From: Flaviflagellibacter sp963786225
Lineage (GTDB): Bacteria; Pseudomonadota; Alphaproteobacteria; Rhizobiales; Methylopilaceae
DNA length: 64,000 nucleotides
Assembly (NCBI GenBank): GCA_963786225.1
Contig: CAWAYQ010000029.1
Location: 94,361 to 158,360, forward strand
Reading direction: 5' to 3'
Within the stretch, counting starts at the first letter, position 1; each line of letters opens with the position of its first letter. Positions 26,045 through 34,980 of the stretch are shown here, in pieces. The notes below the pieces were generated by a model. That model saw only the letters and a program-made list of their open reading frames with translations. It searched no databases and was not told the origin of the DNA. A program made the position numbers and the translations under genes.

Positions 26045-26095
26045 ATGCGTAAATCGCATCAATACCGTTTATCAGAAACAAATTGCTATGTAATC
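26045..26095 (+). promoter_or_regulatory. Composite LysR-type site 1 (lysR/GAF intergenic)
   Basis: The palindrome ATGCG-TAAAT-CGCAT (26045-26059, T-N11-A form) is followed 24 bp from its start by TTATCAGAAA (26069-26078) and, 16 bp after that element begins, by GCTATGTAA. The same architecture with identical spacing recurs at 26621 and 28946. The palindrome would be the recognition site and the second element the activation site of a LysR protein. Confidence 0.75.
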
Positions 26096-26138
26096 AAACG
26101 TCGTTCAAGCGAATGGCTAATTCTGGAGATGCACCCCG

Positions 26139-26606
26139 ATGAAAGCCGCCGAACTCAGCCGTCGCTTCGATGATATTCTCGACAGGTTGCTGAAGGCGAC
26201 CTCGGCGACGCGAACCACATTGCGCTTGGACGATCCCGCGCTCGGTTTTCAGGTCGATGATGTCGTTGGTGAAGCGAAATTTGGCGACGACGTGAAATCC
26301 CTGCGCGGGCAGACCGCCATGAACCAGCGCGAACTCAACACCGTGCAATGGATGGAACTGAACCGGAAGCCTCTGATCCAGTCCGATCTCGCGAGATCCG
26401 AGGTTGCCGCGCCACCCGCGCTTATCGCCATCTATGGAGTCCAGGCCCAGATGCTGGGGCCTGTCATCCGCCGTGGCGCGATGCAGGGCTGGGTATCGGT
26501 TCATTTTTGCGATGGCCCGCGGGACTGGTCGGATGCGGACAAGTCCGCGCTAGACCGTTCGGTACGCGAGGTTGCTGACGCGCTCGATGCCGCCGAGCCT
26601 GCCTGA
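26139..26606 (+). CDS. GAF-domain protein
   Basis: A 155-residue cytosolic protein made of one GAF domain, with the recognisable pattern LLKATSATRTTLRLDDP at the start and GPVIRRGAMQGWVSVHFCDGPRDW near the end. GAF domains bind small ligands; a stand-alone GAF of this size next to TTT genes probably senses or protects a ligand, but the function is unknown. GGAG lies upstream of ATG 26139. It is preceded by LysR-type site 1 and is therefore probably co-regulated with the transporter and enzyme genes that follow. Confidence 0.75.
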   Translation: MKAAELSRRFDDILDRLLKATSATRTTLRLDDPALGFQVDDVVGEAKFGDDVKSLRGQTAMNQRELNTVQWMELNRKPLIQSDLARSEVAAPPALIAIYGVQAQMLGPVIRRGAMQGWVSVHFCDGPRDWSDADKSALDRSVREVADALDAAEPA

Positions 26607-26620
26607 TCCTCGACCTACTC

Positions 26621-26671
26621 ATGCCAATTAGGCATCAATAGGTGTTATCGAAAATGTCTTTGACATAATTC
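26621..26671 (+). promoter_or_regulatory. Composite LysR-type site 2 (upstream of tctC)
   Basis: Palindrome ATGCC-AATTA-GGCAT (26621-26635), then TTATCGAAAA (26645-26654) and TTTGACATAA with TGACATAA at 26661-26668. Distances (24 and 16 bp) are identical to those at 28946. TTGACA could also serve as the -35 box, in which case the activator sits just upstream, a usual LysR layout. The tctC start is about 90 bp downstream. Confidence 0.75.
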
Positions 26672-26756
26672 CGTCTTGCGCGACGCTTTCACGACGCGCC
26701 AGACGACCCGAGAAGTCGTCCCGTCTGCGGGTTTCGAGAAGGGGAGAGAGCGGGAC

Positions 26757-27719
26757 ATGCGCAAATACATTCTAGCCATCGGGGCGGTCTTTCTGGCCTT
26801 TGCGGCAACTGCGAAAGCGGCCGATTATCCGACGGAGCCGGTTCAACTCATCGTGCCCTTTGCGCCCGGAGGCAGCGTTGACACGGTTGCCCGCATCCTC
26901 GGCGAGGCGATGACCAAATCGCTGGGGCAGTCGCTCGTTGTCGAGAACCGGGCAGGGGCCGGCGGCAATATCGGCTTTGCCGCGGTCGCGACCGCGAAGC
27001 CGGATGGTTATACCCTCCTGATGGCCAGTTCGCCGCTTGCCGTGAATATCAGCCTTTACGACAATCCCGGCTTTGATCCGGCCAAGGATTTTGCTCCGAT
27101 CTCGCTCGTTGCGCTTCAGCCCCAGGTCCTCGTTGTGAACCCCGAGCTGAAGATCGACAGCGTTGAACAACTCATCGCCTATGCGAAGGCCAATCCGGGC
27201 AAACTCAATTTCGGATCTGCCGGTCCCGGCGCCTCACAGCATCTCGCGGGTGAAATGTTCAAGCGGATGGCCGGCGTCGACATGGTGCATGTGCCGTATC
27301 GCGGCGGCGGACCGGCGATGACAGATCTTGTCGCGGGCCGCATCCAGCTCATGTTCGAAACGATCCCGAGTTCGATGGGATACGTCAAGTCGAACCAGCT
27401 GAAGCCGCTGGCCGTAACCGTCGCAAAGCGCTCGTCGGTGCTGCCCGATGTGCCGACAATCGCGGAGGCCGGCACTCCCGGCTATTCCGTGAGCGGATGG
27501 CTCGCGCTGGCCGCACCGGCCGGCACGCCGGACGCGATCGTGGCGAAGCTGAGCGACGTCGTGACGAAAGCGCTTGCCGAGCCGGCCATCAAGGGCCGCC
27601 TAACGGAACTCGGCCTTGAAGTCGTTGGCAATTCGCCGAAGGAATTCGGGGAATTCCTCACCAAGGAAATCGCCGATTACAAGAAGCTGATCGCCGACGC
27701 GAACATCAAGCTGAACTGA
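26757..27719 (+). CDS. tctC: TTT system 2, periplasmic receptor TctC (Bug family)
   Basis: A 320-residue binding protein: Sec signal (MRKYILAIGAVFLAFAATAKA), carboxylate-binding LIVPFAPGGSVDTVARILGE, NRAGAGGNIGF and DGYTLLMA, all classical Bug motifs. GGGGAGAGAG precedes ATG 26757. It is followed by the dehydrogenase gene, while its membrane partners TctB and TctA lie 5.3 kb downstream behind three enzyme genes, an uncommon split that still keeps one direction of transcription and one set of control sites. Confidence 0.92.
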   Translation: MRKYILAIGAVFLAFAATAKAADYPTEPVQLIVPFAPGGSVDTVARILGEAMTKSLGQSLVVENRAGAGGNIGFAAVATAKPDGYTLLMASSPLAVNISLYDNPGFDPAKDFAPISLVALQPQVLVVNPELKIDSVEQLIAYAKANPGKLNFGSAGPGASQHLAGEMFKRMAGVDMVHVPYRGGGPAMTDLVAGRIQLMFETIPSSMGYVKSNQLKPLAVTVAKRSSVLPDVPTIAEAGTPGYSVSGWLALAAPAGTPDAIVAKLSDVVTKALAEPAIKGRLTELGLEVVGNSPKEFGEFLTKEIADYKKLIADANIKLN

Positions 27720-27808
27720 AAACATCCGCCGGCCTGCAACGAATGCGCAGGTCGGCGTTTGCATATGTGCCGGACCCGTGCCGGTTCGCCAACCGGAAAG
27801 AGAGTATT

Positions 27809-28861
27809 GTGAGCGAGTACAAGATTGCGGTTATCCCCGGCGACGGCATCGGCCATGAAGTCGGGCCCGAGGGATTGAGAGTTCTGGAAGCCGCGGCGCA
27901 GCGCTTCGGGTTCCGGCTGAAATGGGACCATTTCGATTGGTCCTGCGAGCGCTTCAAGAAGCTCGGCGCCATGATGCCGGAGGATGGTCTTCAGCAGATC
28001 GAAAAGCATGATGCGATCTTCCTGGGCGCGGTCGGCTATCCCGGCGTTCCCGATCACGTCTCGCTCTGGGGACTTCTGATTCCGATCCGCAGGAGCTTCG
28101 ACCAATATGCCAATATGCGGCCGGTCCGGCTGATGCCGGGCGTGCGATCTCCTCTGGCCGACCGTCTGCCGTCCGACATCGACATGCTGATCCTGCGCGA
28201 GAACACCGAGGGCGAGTATTCCGCGATCGGCGGTCGCGAAAATGTCGGTACGCCGGACGAGCAGGTCGTGCAGCACAGCGTCTTCACCCGCAGGGGCGTC
28301 GATCGCATCCAGCGCTACGCGTTCGAGCTTGCCCGCAAACGGCGCGGCAATGTGACATCCGCCACGAAGTCGAACGGCATTGCGATCACCATGCCGTATT
28401 GGGATGAGCGGTTCGCCGAGAACGCCGCCGATTTCCCGGACGTCGCGACGCAGCAGTTCCACATCGATATCCTGGTCGCGCAGTTCGTGCGGAACCCGCA
28501 ATGGTTCGATGTCGTGGTCGCGTCCAATCTGTTCGGCGATATCCTTTCCGATCTCGGGCCGGCTTGCGCGGGCACGATTGCCATCGCGCCGTCCGCGAAC
28601 GTCAATCCGGAGCGCATCTATCCATCCATGTTCGAGCCGGTTCACGGTTCGGCACCGGATATCTTCGGAAAAAACATTTCAAACCCGATCGGCCAGATTT
28701 GGTCGGGCGCGCTGATGCTCGAACATCTCGGTGAAACGGAAGCCGCCGCGGCCGTGATCAAGGCGATCGAGGCCAGCCTCGCGGAAGGGCCGCGCACGCC
28801 CGACCTCGGAGGGAATGCCTCCACGCAGGAGGTCGGAAGCGCCATCGCATCGGCGATCTGA
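27809..28861 (+). CDS. Tartrate/D-malate-type dehydrogenase (isocitrate/isopropylmalate family)
   Basis: A 350-residue NAD-dependent oxidative decarboxylase. Family motifs: IAVIPGDGIGHEVGPEGLRV at the N terminus, LRENTEGEYSAIGGR (substrate loop), SATKSNGIAITMPYWDE, the metal-binding VASNLFGDILSDLGP and PVHGSAPDIFGKNISNP. The loop RENTEGEYS with an S-type serine and overall length fit tartrate dehydrogenase/D-malate dehydrogenase rather than LeuB. Such enzymes oxidise a 2-hydroxy diacid at C2 and lose CO2, giving a 2-oxo acid. The start is GTG 27809 with GGAAAGAGAG ahead. It follows tctC and is closed by a strong hairpin. Confidence 0.85.
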   Translation: MSEYKIAVIPGDGIGHEVGPEGLRVLEAAAQRFGFRLKWDHFDWSCERFKKLGAMMPEDGLQQIEKHDAIFLGAVGYPGVPDHVSLWGLLIPIRRSFDQYANMRPVRLMPGVRSPLADRLPSDIDMLILRENTEGEYSAIGGRENVGTPDEQVVQHSVFTRRGVDRIQRYAFELARKRRGNVTSATKSNGIAITMPYWDERFAENAADFPDVATQQFHIDILVAQFVRNPQWFDVVVASNLFGDILSDLGPACAGTIAIAPSANVNPERIYPSMFEPVHGSAPDIFGKNISNPIGQIWSGALMLEHLGETEAAAAVIKAIEASLAEGPRTPDLGGNASTQEVGSAIASAI

Positions 28862-28882
28862 GTAAGTACAATATTGGCATTT

Positions 28883-28914
28883 CGGGATAGGGGCGCTACG
28901 GCGCCCGTATCCCG
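28883..28914 (+). terminator. Hairpin after the dehydrogenase gene
   Basis: A 14-bp stem with one mismatch (left arm starting CGGGATAG, right arm ending TATCCCG) and a 4-nt TACG loop. It separates the tctC-dehydrogenase unit from the third regulatory site and the ThDP gene. A T run is lacking. Confidence 0.6.
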
Positions 28915-28945
28915 TGGTTCTGCAGCCCGAAGCCTCCCCGCAGTT

Positions 28946-28997
28946 ATGCGAATAGCGCATTAGTTTGGGTTATCAGAAAGCATTATGACATAAATTC
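28946..28997 (+). promoter_or_regulatory. Composite LysR-type site 3 (upstream of ThDP gene)
   Basis: Palindrome ATGCG-AATAG-CGCAT (28946-28960), then TTATCAGAAA (28970-28979), then TGACATAA (28986-28993), with the same 24- and 16-bp offsets as sites 1 and 2. It lies about 75-125 bp before the ThDP gene start and predicts that the whole downstream run (ThDP enzyme, CoA ligase, TctB, TctA and on) is under the same regulator. Confidence 0.75.
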
Positions 28998-29071
28998 AGC
29001 ATGCGCTTATTTCAGCCGATCAGGACACCGCCCGATTTCCGGGTGCCGTCTCATTGGTTGAGGTTTTATCC

Positions 29072-30718
29072 GTGAAAGTGCTGGGAGCCGATCTGCTCGC
29101 GCGCGCGCTGAAGCAGCAGGGCGTCGATACATTCTTCTTCATTATGGGCGCTCCGATGTCGTCCGGCGAGAAAGCCGCGATTAATCTCGGCATACGGGGC
29201 ATCGATGTTCGCCACGAGCAGGCCGCTGCGATGATGGCCCACGGCTATGCCCGTGTGGCCAACAAGCCCGGTGTCTGCATGGCGTGTTCCGGCCCGGGCA
29301 CACTGAACTTCGGCACCGGCCTTGCGACCGCGCTTGTGGATTGCGTGCCGGTGGTGGCATTGGGCGGATCGAGCCCGATCAATGAATATCAGCAGGGCGC
29401 ATTTCAGGAGTTCGACCAGGTCGCGGCTCTGCGGCCCGTCGTGAAGTGGGCCGAGCGTATTTACGACGCAAAGCGGATTCCGGATTACGTCAATCTCGCC
29501 TTCGCCAAGGCGCTGTCCGGTAAGCCGGGTCCGGTCTATCTCGATTTCCCGAGCGATGTCCTCTACGCCGAAATCGACGAAGACGATGTGTCGTGGCCGG
29601 TGGTGAAGCCGGAAGGCCATCGCACGCGGCCGGCGGGCGACGAGGCTTTGGTAGAGCAGGCCATAGAGGCGCTCGAAAAGGCCGAGCGTCCTGCAATTAT
29701 TTCCGGCAGCGGCGTGCTGTGGTCGGACGCTAGCGCATCGCTCACGGAATTCGTCGATGCCACGGGTATTCCGGTCTACACGACGCCTCAGGGTCGCGGC
29801 GTGGTGCCGGAAGATCACAAGGCGATCTTCCCCAATGCACGCTCGACGGCGCTCCGGGAGGCGGATGTCGTCCTCGTGGTGGGGACGCGTCTCAACTACG
29901 TGTTTGGCCGCGGCATGGCTCCGCGCTTTGCCGAGGACGTTCGCCTCATCCGCATCGATATCGATCCGGACGAGATCACCGAGACCCCGCAGGTCGAGAT
30001 CGGTATCGTCGGCGATGCCCGCACCGTACTTGAGCAGATGATCGCTATGGCCGGCGGCCGTATCGGCCCGGATACCTACGCGCCGTGGCTTGAGAAGCTC
30101 ACGGCGATCGAAAACGATAAGGCGGCGAAGTTCCAGCCCAAGCTCGACTCCGATCAGATGCCGATCCATCCGCTGCGTCTGTGCAAGGAAATCCGTGATT
30201 TCCTGCCGCGCGACGCCATTCTCGCGGTCGATGGGCAGGAGATCCTGAACTTCGGTCGCCAGTCGATCCCAACCTATGTCGCGGGGCATCGGCTGAATTC
30301 CGGAACGTTCGGCACGATGGGGGTCGGCCTGCCGTTCGGTCTCGGCGCGAAGGCCGCGAAGCCGGATGCGTTTGTGATGGTGCTGCATGGCGATGGCTCC
30401 TTCGCCATGAACGGCATGGAACTTGACACCGCCGTCCGCCACAAGCTGCCCGTGTTGACCGTCATCAGCCTCAATGGCGGATGGACGGCGGATCCCGAGA
30501 AGATCAAGCCCGGCCGCGATCTCGGTTATACGCGCTTCCACGATCTGGCTGAATCGCTCGACTGCTACGGTGAATATGTCGAGCGGATCGAAGATATCCG
30601 CCCCGCGCTGGAGCGTGCTGCCGAGCAGGTCAGGGCAGGCCGTCCGGCGCTTGTCAATGTACGGACAGATCCGGATGCCCGGGCCCAGACCGTCAAGTTT
30701 ACCAAGACCATGACGTGA
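29072..30718 (+). CDS. Thiamine-diphosphate enzyme (acetolactate-synthase / 2-hydroxyacyl-CoA-lyase-like)
   Basis: A 548-residue enzyme with the three-domain fold of ThDP decarboxylases and lyases. The catalytic glutamate sits in RHEQAAAMMAHGYAR (Glu49), and the cofactor-binding block is HGDGSFAMNGMELDTAVR followed by N in VISLNGGW. The start is taken as GTG 29072 because GAGG stands upstream; an in-frame TTG at 29054 is possible. It could cleave or form a C-C bond of a 2-oxo acid or 2-hydroxyacyl-CoA. The gene downstream, overlapping or nearly so, encodes an acyl-CoA ligase, a pairing that fits oxalyl-CoA- or 2-hydroxyacyl-CoA-type chemistry. The substrate is unknown. Confidence 0.82.
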   Translation: MKVLGADLLARALKQQGVDTFFFIMGAPMSSGEKAAINLGIRGIDVRHEQAAAMMAHGYARVANKPGVCMACSGPGTLNFGTGLATALVDCVPVVALGGSSPINEYQQGAFQEFDQVAALRPVVKWAERIYDAKRIPDYVNLAFAKALSGKPGPVYLDFPSDVLYAEIDEDDVSWPVVKPEGHRTRPAGDEALVEQAIEALEKAERPAIISGSGVLWSDASASLTEFVDATGIPVYTTPQGRGVVPEDHKAIFPNARSTALREADVVLVVGTRLNYVFGRGMAPRFAEDVRLIRIDIDPDEITETPQVEIGIVGDARTVLEQMIAMAGGRIGPDTYAPWLEKLTAIENDKAAKFQPKLDSDQMPIHPLRLCKEIRDFLPRDAILAVDGQEILNFGRQSIPTYVAGHRLNSGTFGTMGVGLPFGLGAKAAKPDAFVMVLHGDGSFAMNGMELDTAVRHKLPVLTVISLNGGWTADPEKIKPGRDLGYTRFHDLAESLDCYGEYVERIEDIRPALERAAEQVRAGRPALVNVRTDPDARAQTVKFTKTMT

Positions 30719-30732
30719 GCGGAGATAAAGTC

Positions 30733-32892
30733 GTGTCGAACTGCGCTCCCTCCGTCGAACAGTCCGTATCGCATATCAGCGAATTCCTGAAGCCCAACTC
30801 GGTCGCGATCATCGGCGCGTCCCGTGATCCGTCGAAGCGCGGCAACCGTGCGATCCAGACGCTGCTGAGCAACGGTTACAAGGGCCGCATCTTCCCGATC
30901 CATCCCAAGGAAACGGAAGTTCTCGGACTGACCTGCTATTCGGATCTCGCCTCCATTCCGTTCACCATCGATCTGGCGATGATCTGCACCCCCAATCCCA
31001 CCGTGCCGGACATGATCCGGCGGTGCGGAGAGAAGGGCGTGAAGGGTGCGCTGATCCTCGCTGGCGGCTTCAGCGAAGCAGGGCCGGAGGGCGTCGAGCT
31101 CGAAGCGAAACTGGTTGAGACGGCACGGGAAGCGGGCGTCCGCATCATCGGGCCGAACACGAACGGCATGTTCGATGCCCATTCGGGAATGAACCTGACC
31201 GGCTGGCCGGGAATCTATCCGGGTGGACTTGGCGTGCTGTCGCAGTCCGGCAATGTCGCCTTGGCGCTGCTGGCGCAGAGTCATCACACCCGCAAATCCG
31301 GTCTCAGCACGTTCGTTGGCGTCGGCAATCAGAGCGATATCAGCCTCGACGAATATCTGCGGTTCTTTGCGGAAGATCCCGACACCCAGGCAACGATCGT
31401 CTACGCCGAAGGCTTCAAGGACGGCCGCGCTTTCCTCGACGTGGCCCGCGAGGTCGCGTCGAAAAAGCCGATCATTCTCTACAAGGCCGGCCGTACCGAT
31501 GAGGGGGAAGGCGCGGCGAAATCGCATTCGGGGTCGCTCGCCGGAAATTATGCGGTCGCGAGCGCCGCTCTGCGGCAGGCGGGTGTCGTCCACGTCGAAC
31601 GTTCCGACGAGATGTTTGCCGTAGCCGATACCTTATCGCGCTCCGCGGGACGCCCGGCGCGCCGCGTCGTTCTTTTGTCGGAGGGCGGTGGACCGATCTC
31701 CCAGGCCGCCGACGCGCTGGCCGAGCGCGGCCTCGAACTTCCGACGCTCGATGCGGCGACCGTCGAGCGCCTTCAGAAGATCACCCCAGCCGCTACCCAA
31801 TTGTCGAACCCGGTGGATGCCGGCGGCGGAACCGACCCGCATCCCCGCTATATGCCGGAATGCGCGAAGGAGATCCTGGCCGATCCGAACGTCGATGCGC
31901 TGCTGATCGTTGGTTATTTCGGCGGCTATCAGATCCGCTACGGCGAGGGCATTGCCGAGGTGGAGAACCAGGCCGCCCGCGAACTCGTCGCTCTGGCGAA
32001 GGGGGCGGACAAGATCGTAATGGTGCAATGCCATTACGCGGATTTTGCCACCGATGCCATCGATATCCTGCGGGAAGGCGACATCGTCGTTGTGCGTTCG
32101 ATCGAGATCGCCGCGACGTGCCTCGAAGGAGCGCAGCGCTTCCATGACGTTTCCCATGCGGATCCGGTGGCCGCCGTTGCGCCTTCGTCGGCGCCGCAGG
32201 CCGCCGTCAACATCCTGTCCGCTGCCAAGGCCGCCGGACGCGACAGCCTGCTCGAGCCCGAAGCAATCCGGATGCTGGAATTGCACGGCATCGCCGTCAC
32301 GCCGCCGGCGCTTCTCACGCCGGGGATGACGGCCGCTTCTCTTCCCCAGACTCTGACATCTGTTCCGGTCGCGCTGAAGATCGTGTCCAAGGACATCCTT
32401 CACAAATCCGATGTCGGCGGCGTTCGCCTAGGTATTTGCGGCGAGCAGGGGATCGACCGCGCGAACGGGGAGCTTCTGAGCCATATCGCGCGGGCATGTC
32501 CGGACGCCGAAATCGCGGGCGTTCTCGTTGTGCCGATGGCCAAGAAGGGAACCGAGGTCATTATTGGAGTGATCGAGGATCCGCAGTTCGGCAAGGTCAT
32601 TGTGTTCGGGCTTGGCGGTGTCTTTGTGGAAGTGCTCAAGGACGTTGCATTCCGCACTCTGCCGCTGACCCGCGCCGACGCATTGAGCATGATTGCCGAA
32701 ATTCGCGGCAGTGCGATGCTGGACGGCGCGCGTGGAGCCGTTCCCGCGGATCGCGAACAGCTCGCCTCGCTCATCCTGGATGTCGCGCGCCTTGCGGAGG
32801 CCCACCCTGAGATCAAGGAACTCGATCTCAATCCCATTATTTTGAATGAAGACGGCTTTGTAATCGTCGATGCGCGTATGATACTTGCATGA
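30733..32892 (+). CDS. NDP-forming acyl-CoA synthetase (fused alpha and beta parts)
   Basis: A 719-residue ligase joining the CoA-binding/alpha part (SVAIIGASRDPSKRGNRAIQ, IGPNTNGMFD, SQSGNVALALL) to the ATP-grasp beta part (ALKIVSKDILHKSDVGGVRL, FGLGGVFVEVLKDVAFRTLP). The phospho-histidine is in KSHSGSLAGN. It forms an acyl-CoA from a carboxylate, ATP and CoA, or makes ATP in the reverse direction. Start GTG 30733 has GGAGATAAAGTC in front; the other GTG, 30715, overlaps the ThDP gene stop. The location next to a ThDP enzyme suggests it activates, or releases, a short carboxylic acid from the pathway fed by TTT system 2. Confidence 0.88.
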   Translation: MSNCAPSVEQSVSHISEFLKPNSVAIIGASRDPSKRGNRAIQTLLSNGYKGRIFPIHPKETEVLGLTCYSDLASIPFTIDLAMICTPNPTVPDMIRRCGEKGVKGALILAGGFSEAGPEGVELEAKLVETAREAGVRIIGPNTNGMFDAHSGMNLTGWPGIYPGGLGVLSQSGNVALALLAQSHHTRKSGLSTFVGVGNQSDISLDEYLRFFAEDPDTQATIVYAEGFKDGRAFLDVAREVASKKPIILYKAGRTDEGEGAAKSHSGSLAGNYAVASAALRQAGVVHVERSDEMFAVADTLSRSAGRPARRVVLLSEGGGPISQAADALAERGLELPTLDAATVERLQKITPAATQLSNPVDAGGGTDPHPRYMPECAKEILADPNVDALLIVGYFGGYQIRYGEGIAEVENQAARELVALAKGADKIVMVQCHYADFATDAIDILREGDIVVVRSIEIAATCLEGAQRFHDVSHADPVAAVAPSSAPQAAVNILSAAKAAGRDSLLEPEAIRMLELHGIAVTPPALLTPGMTAASLPQTLTSVPVALKIVSKDILHKSDVGGVRLGICGEQGIDRANGELLSHIARACPDAEIAGVLVVPMAKKGTEVIIGVIEDPQFGKVIVFGLGGVFVEVLKDVAFRTLPLTRADALSMIAEIRGSAMLDGARGAVPADREQLASLILDVARLAEAHPEIKELDLNPIILNEDGFVIVDARMILA

Positions 32893-33012
32893 AATAGTCC
32901 GATAAACGCCTTTCATGCTTAAAGTGAATAAGCAGGAACGCTACCATTGGGTGTGTGTACAGCTGAATGGTGGCGTGAAGGGGTGTGACTATAGTTTAAT
33001 GGAGGCCCTTTC

Positions 33013-33462
33013 ATGCGATCCAATGCACTGAAAAGACAGGATACGTGGGCAGGAATATTTTTTTTGGCGATAGGGGCGGGGGCGCTTCTGATCGGACGGA
33101 ATTACGCGCTCGGTTCGGCCAGCGTCATGGGGCCCGGATATTTCCCGCGTCTTCTAGGCTTACTGTTGTGTGTTTTCGGGCTCATCATCGGCGCCAAGGG
33201 CCTGTTCAAGGACGGACCTTCGGTTGAGGTCGGCTTGGCCCGGCCCTTCCTCGTTATCCTTGGCGTCGTGCTGTTCGGCGCCTTGCTACCCAGCGTCGGC
33301 CTGATCCCCGCAATCGTCGCTCTCGTCATCGTCGGAGCGGCCGGCGGACACGAGTTCCGACTCGTTGAGGCGCTGATCATGGCGGCTGTGTTGAGCGTAT
33401 TCTCGATCGCCGTCTTCAATTGGGGACTCGGCCTCCACATGCCGCTCTGGCGCGCGTTGTGA
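33013..33462 (+). CDS. tctB: TTT system 2, small membrane subunit TctB
   Basis: A 149-residue inner-membrane protein with four hydrophobic segments and the TctB opening DTWAGIFFLAIGAGALLIGRNYALGSAS and the PGYFPRLLGLLL turn. GGAGG lies before ATG 33013. The 120 bp ahead of it contain an inverted repeat (GCATGAAA with TTTCATGC, 32888-32919) that may terminate or stabilise the enzyme transcript. tctA follows after 4 bp. Confidence 0.88.
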   Translation: MRSNALKRQDTWAGIFFLAIGAGALLIGRNYALGSASVMGPGYFPRLLGLLLCVFGLIIGAKGLFKDGPSVEVGLARPFLVILGVVLFGALLPSVGLIPAIVALVIVGAAGGHEFRLVEALIMAAVLSVFSIAVFNWGLGLHMPLWRAL

Positions 33463-33466
33463 CGAG

Positions 33467-34966
33467 ATGGACATTCTCGCGAACCTTCAACTCGGTCTGT
33501 CCGTCGCCTTCGTACCGTCGAACATTCTCTATTGTTTCCTGGGCTGCCTGCTCGGCACGCTGATCGGCGTTCTGCCGGGGCTCGGACCGATCACCACGAT
33601 TGCGATGCTGCTGCCGCTGACCTTCGGGCTGCCGCCGGAAACATCTCTCATCATGCTCGCCGGCATTTATTACGGAGCGCAGTATGGCGGTTCGGTCTCC
33701 GCGATCCTGGTCAATCTGCCGGGCGAGTCTGCGTCCGTTGTGACATGCATCGACGGCTACCAGATGGCGCGCCAGGGCCGCGCTGGCGCCGCACTGGGCA
33801 TTGCGGCCATCGGCTCCTTTTTCGCCGGCTGCGTCGCCGCGGCCGCGATGTTTTTGTTCGCGCCGCTTCTGGCAAAAATTGCGCTGAGCTTCGGTCCGAC
33901 GGAATACTTTTCGCTGATGGTGCTCGGGCTGGTCAGCGCGGTCATTCTGGCAAGTGGATCGGTGATCAAGGCGAGTGCCATGATCGTTCTCGGTCTTCTG
34001 CTCGGCACGATCGGCACCGACCTGAATTCTGGAGCGCAACGCTACACGTTTGGTATGCTGACGCTTTCGGACGGCATCGACTTCGTATTGATTGCCGTCG
34101 GTGTGTTCGCGTTTTCCGAAATCCTCGGCAATCTCAGCCATGCTGAGAAGCGCGATATAATGACATCGCGCTTGGAACGCATCCTGCCGAGCCTGGCCGA
34201 TATCAAGGAATCTGCGGGCGCCATCGTGCGCGGCACCGCGCTTGGATCGATCCTCGGCGTGCTCCCGGGCGGGGGGGCGCTGCTTGCGTCGTTTGCGGCC
34301 TATTCCATCGAGAAGAAGATCGCGAAGGATCCGAGCCGTTTCGGCCGCGGCGCTATCCAGGGCGTCGCCGCGCCGGAAGCAGCCAACAATGCCGGCGCGC
34401 AGACATCGATCGTGCCGCTCCTCACTCTCGGCATTCCGCCGAACGCGGTCATGGCGCTGATGCTCGGCGCCATGACAATCCAGGGCATCACGCCCGGGCC
34501 TCAGGTCATGATCACCAATCCCCAGCTGTTCTGGGGGCTAATCGTCAGCCTGTGGGTCGGCAATCTGATGCTGGTGATCCTGAATCTCCCGCTGATCGGC
34601 ATCTGGGTGAAGCTTCTCGCCATTCCCTACCGTATCCTGTTTCCAGCCATCCTGTTGTTCTGCTGTATCGGTGTGTACAGCATCGACAGCAATTACGTGG
34701 ATGTGTTCCTTGCGGCGGCGTTCGGCGTGCTTGGCTATATCTTCATGAAACTTGGATGCGAGGCCGCACCGCTCCTGCTCGGGTTCATTCTCGGGCCGTT
34801 GATGGAAGAAAACCTGCGGCGTGCACTGCTGCTGTCGCGCGGCGATCCCATGGTGTTCTTGACCGAGCCGCTGAGTGCGTCTCTGCTGGGCGCGACGGCC
34901 GTCATCGTGCTTCTGCTCGTGGCGCCCTCAATGCGCCGCAAGCGCGAAGCGGCATTCAAGGAATAG
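33467..34966 (+). CDS. tctA: TTT system 2, large membrane subunit TctA
   Basis: A 499-residue permease with the two signature blocks (GTLIGVLPGLGPITTIAMLLP near residue 35, and GVLPGGGALLASFAAYSIEK in the middle) and IQGVAAPEAANNAGA. It has about a dozen hydrophobic segments. It pairs with the TctB gene just upstream and, by orientation and the shared regulatory sites, with the TctC receptor at 26757. It is followed after 14 bp by asparaginase. Confidence 0.92.
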   Translation: MDILANLQLGLSVAFVPSNILYCFLGCLLGTLIGVLPGLGPITTIAMLLPLTFGLPPETSLIMLAGIYYGAQYGGSVSAILVNLPGESASVVTCIDGYQMARQGRAGAALGIAAIGSFFAGCVAAAAMFLFAPLLAKIALSFGPTEYFSLMVLGLVSAVILASGSVIKASAMIVLGLLLGTIGTDLNSGAQRYTFGMLTLSDGIDFVLIAVGVFAFSEILGNLSHAEKRDIMTSRLERILPSLADIKESAGAIVRGTALGSILGVLPGGGALLASFAAYSIEKKIAKDPSRFGRGAIQGVAAPEAANNAGAQTSIVPLLTLGIPPNAVMALMLGAMTIQGITPGPQVMITNPQLFWGLIVSLWVGNLMLVILNLPLIGIWVKLLAIPYRILFPAILLFCCIGVYSIDSNYVDVFLAAAFGVLGYIFMKLGCEAAPLLLGFILGPLMEENLRRALLLSRGDPMVFLTEPLSASLLGATAVIVLLLVAPSMRRKREAAFKE

Positions 34967-34980
34967 GCGGCCAGCCTGGC

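Noticed and set aside
29066..30541. 491-codon open frame on the minus strand
   Set aside because: Antisense to the ThDP enzyme, whose motifs and ribosome site are clear. No ribosome site or domain on the minus frame.
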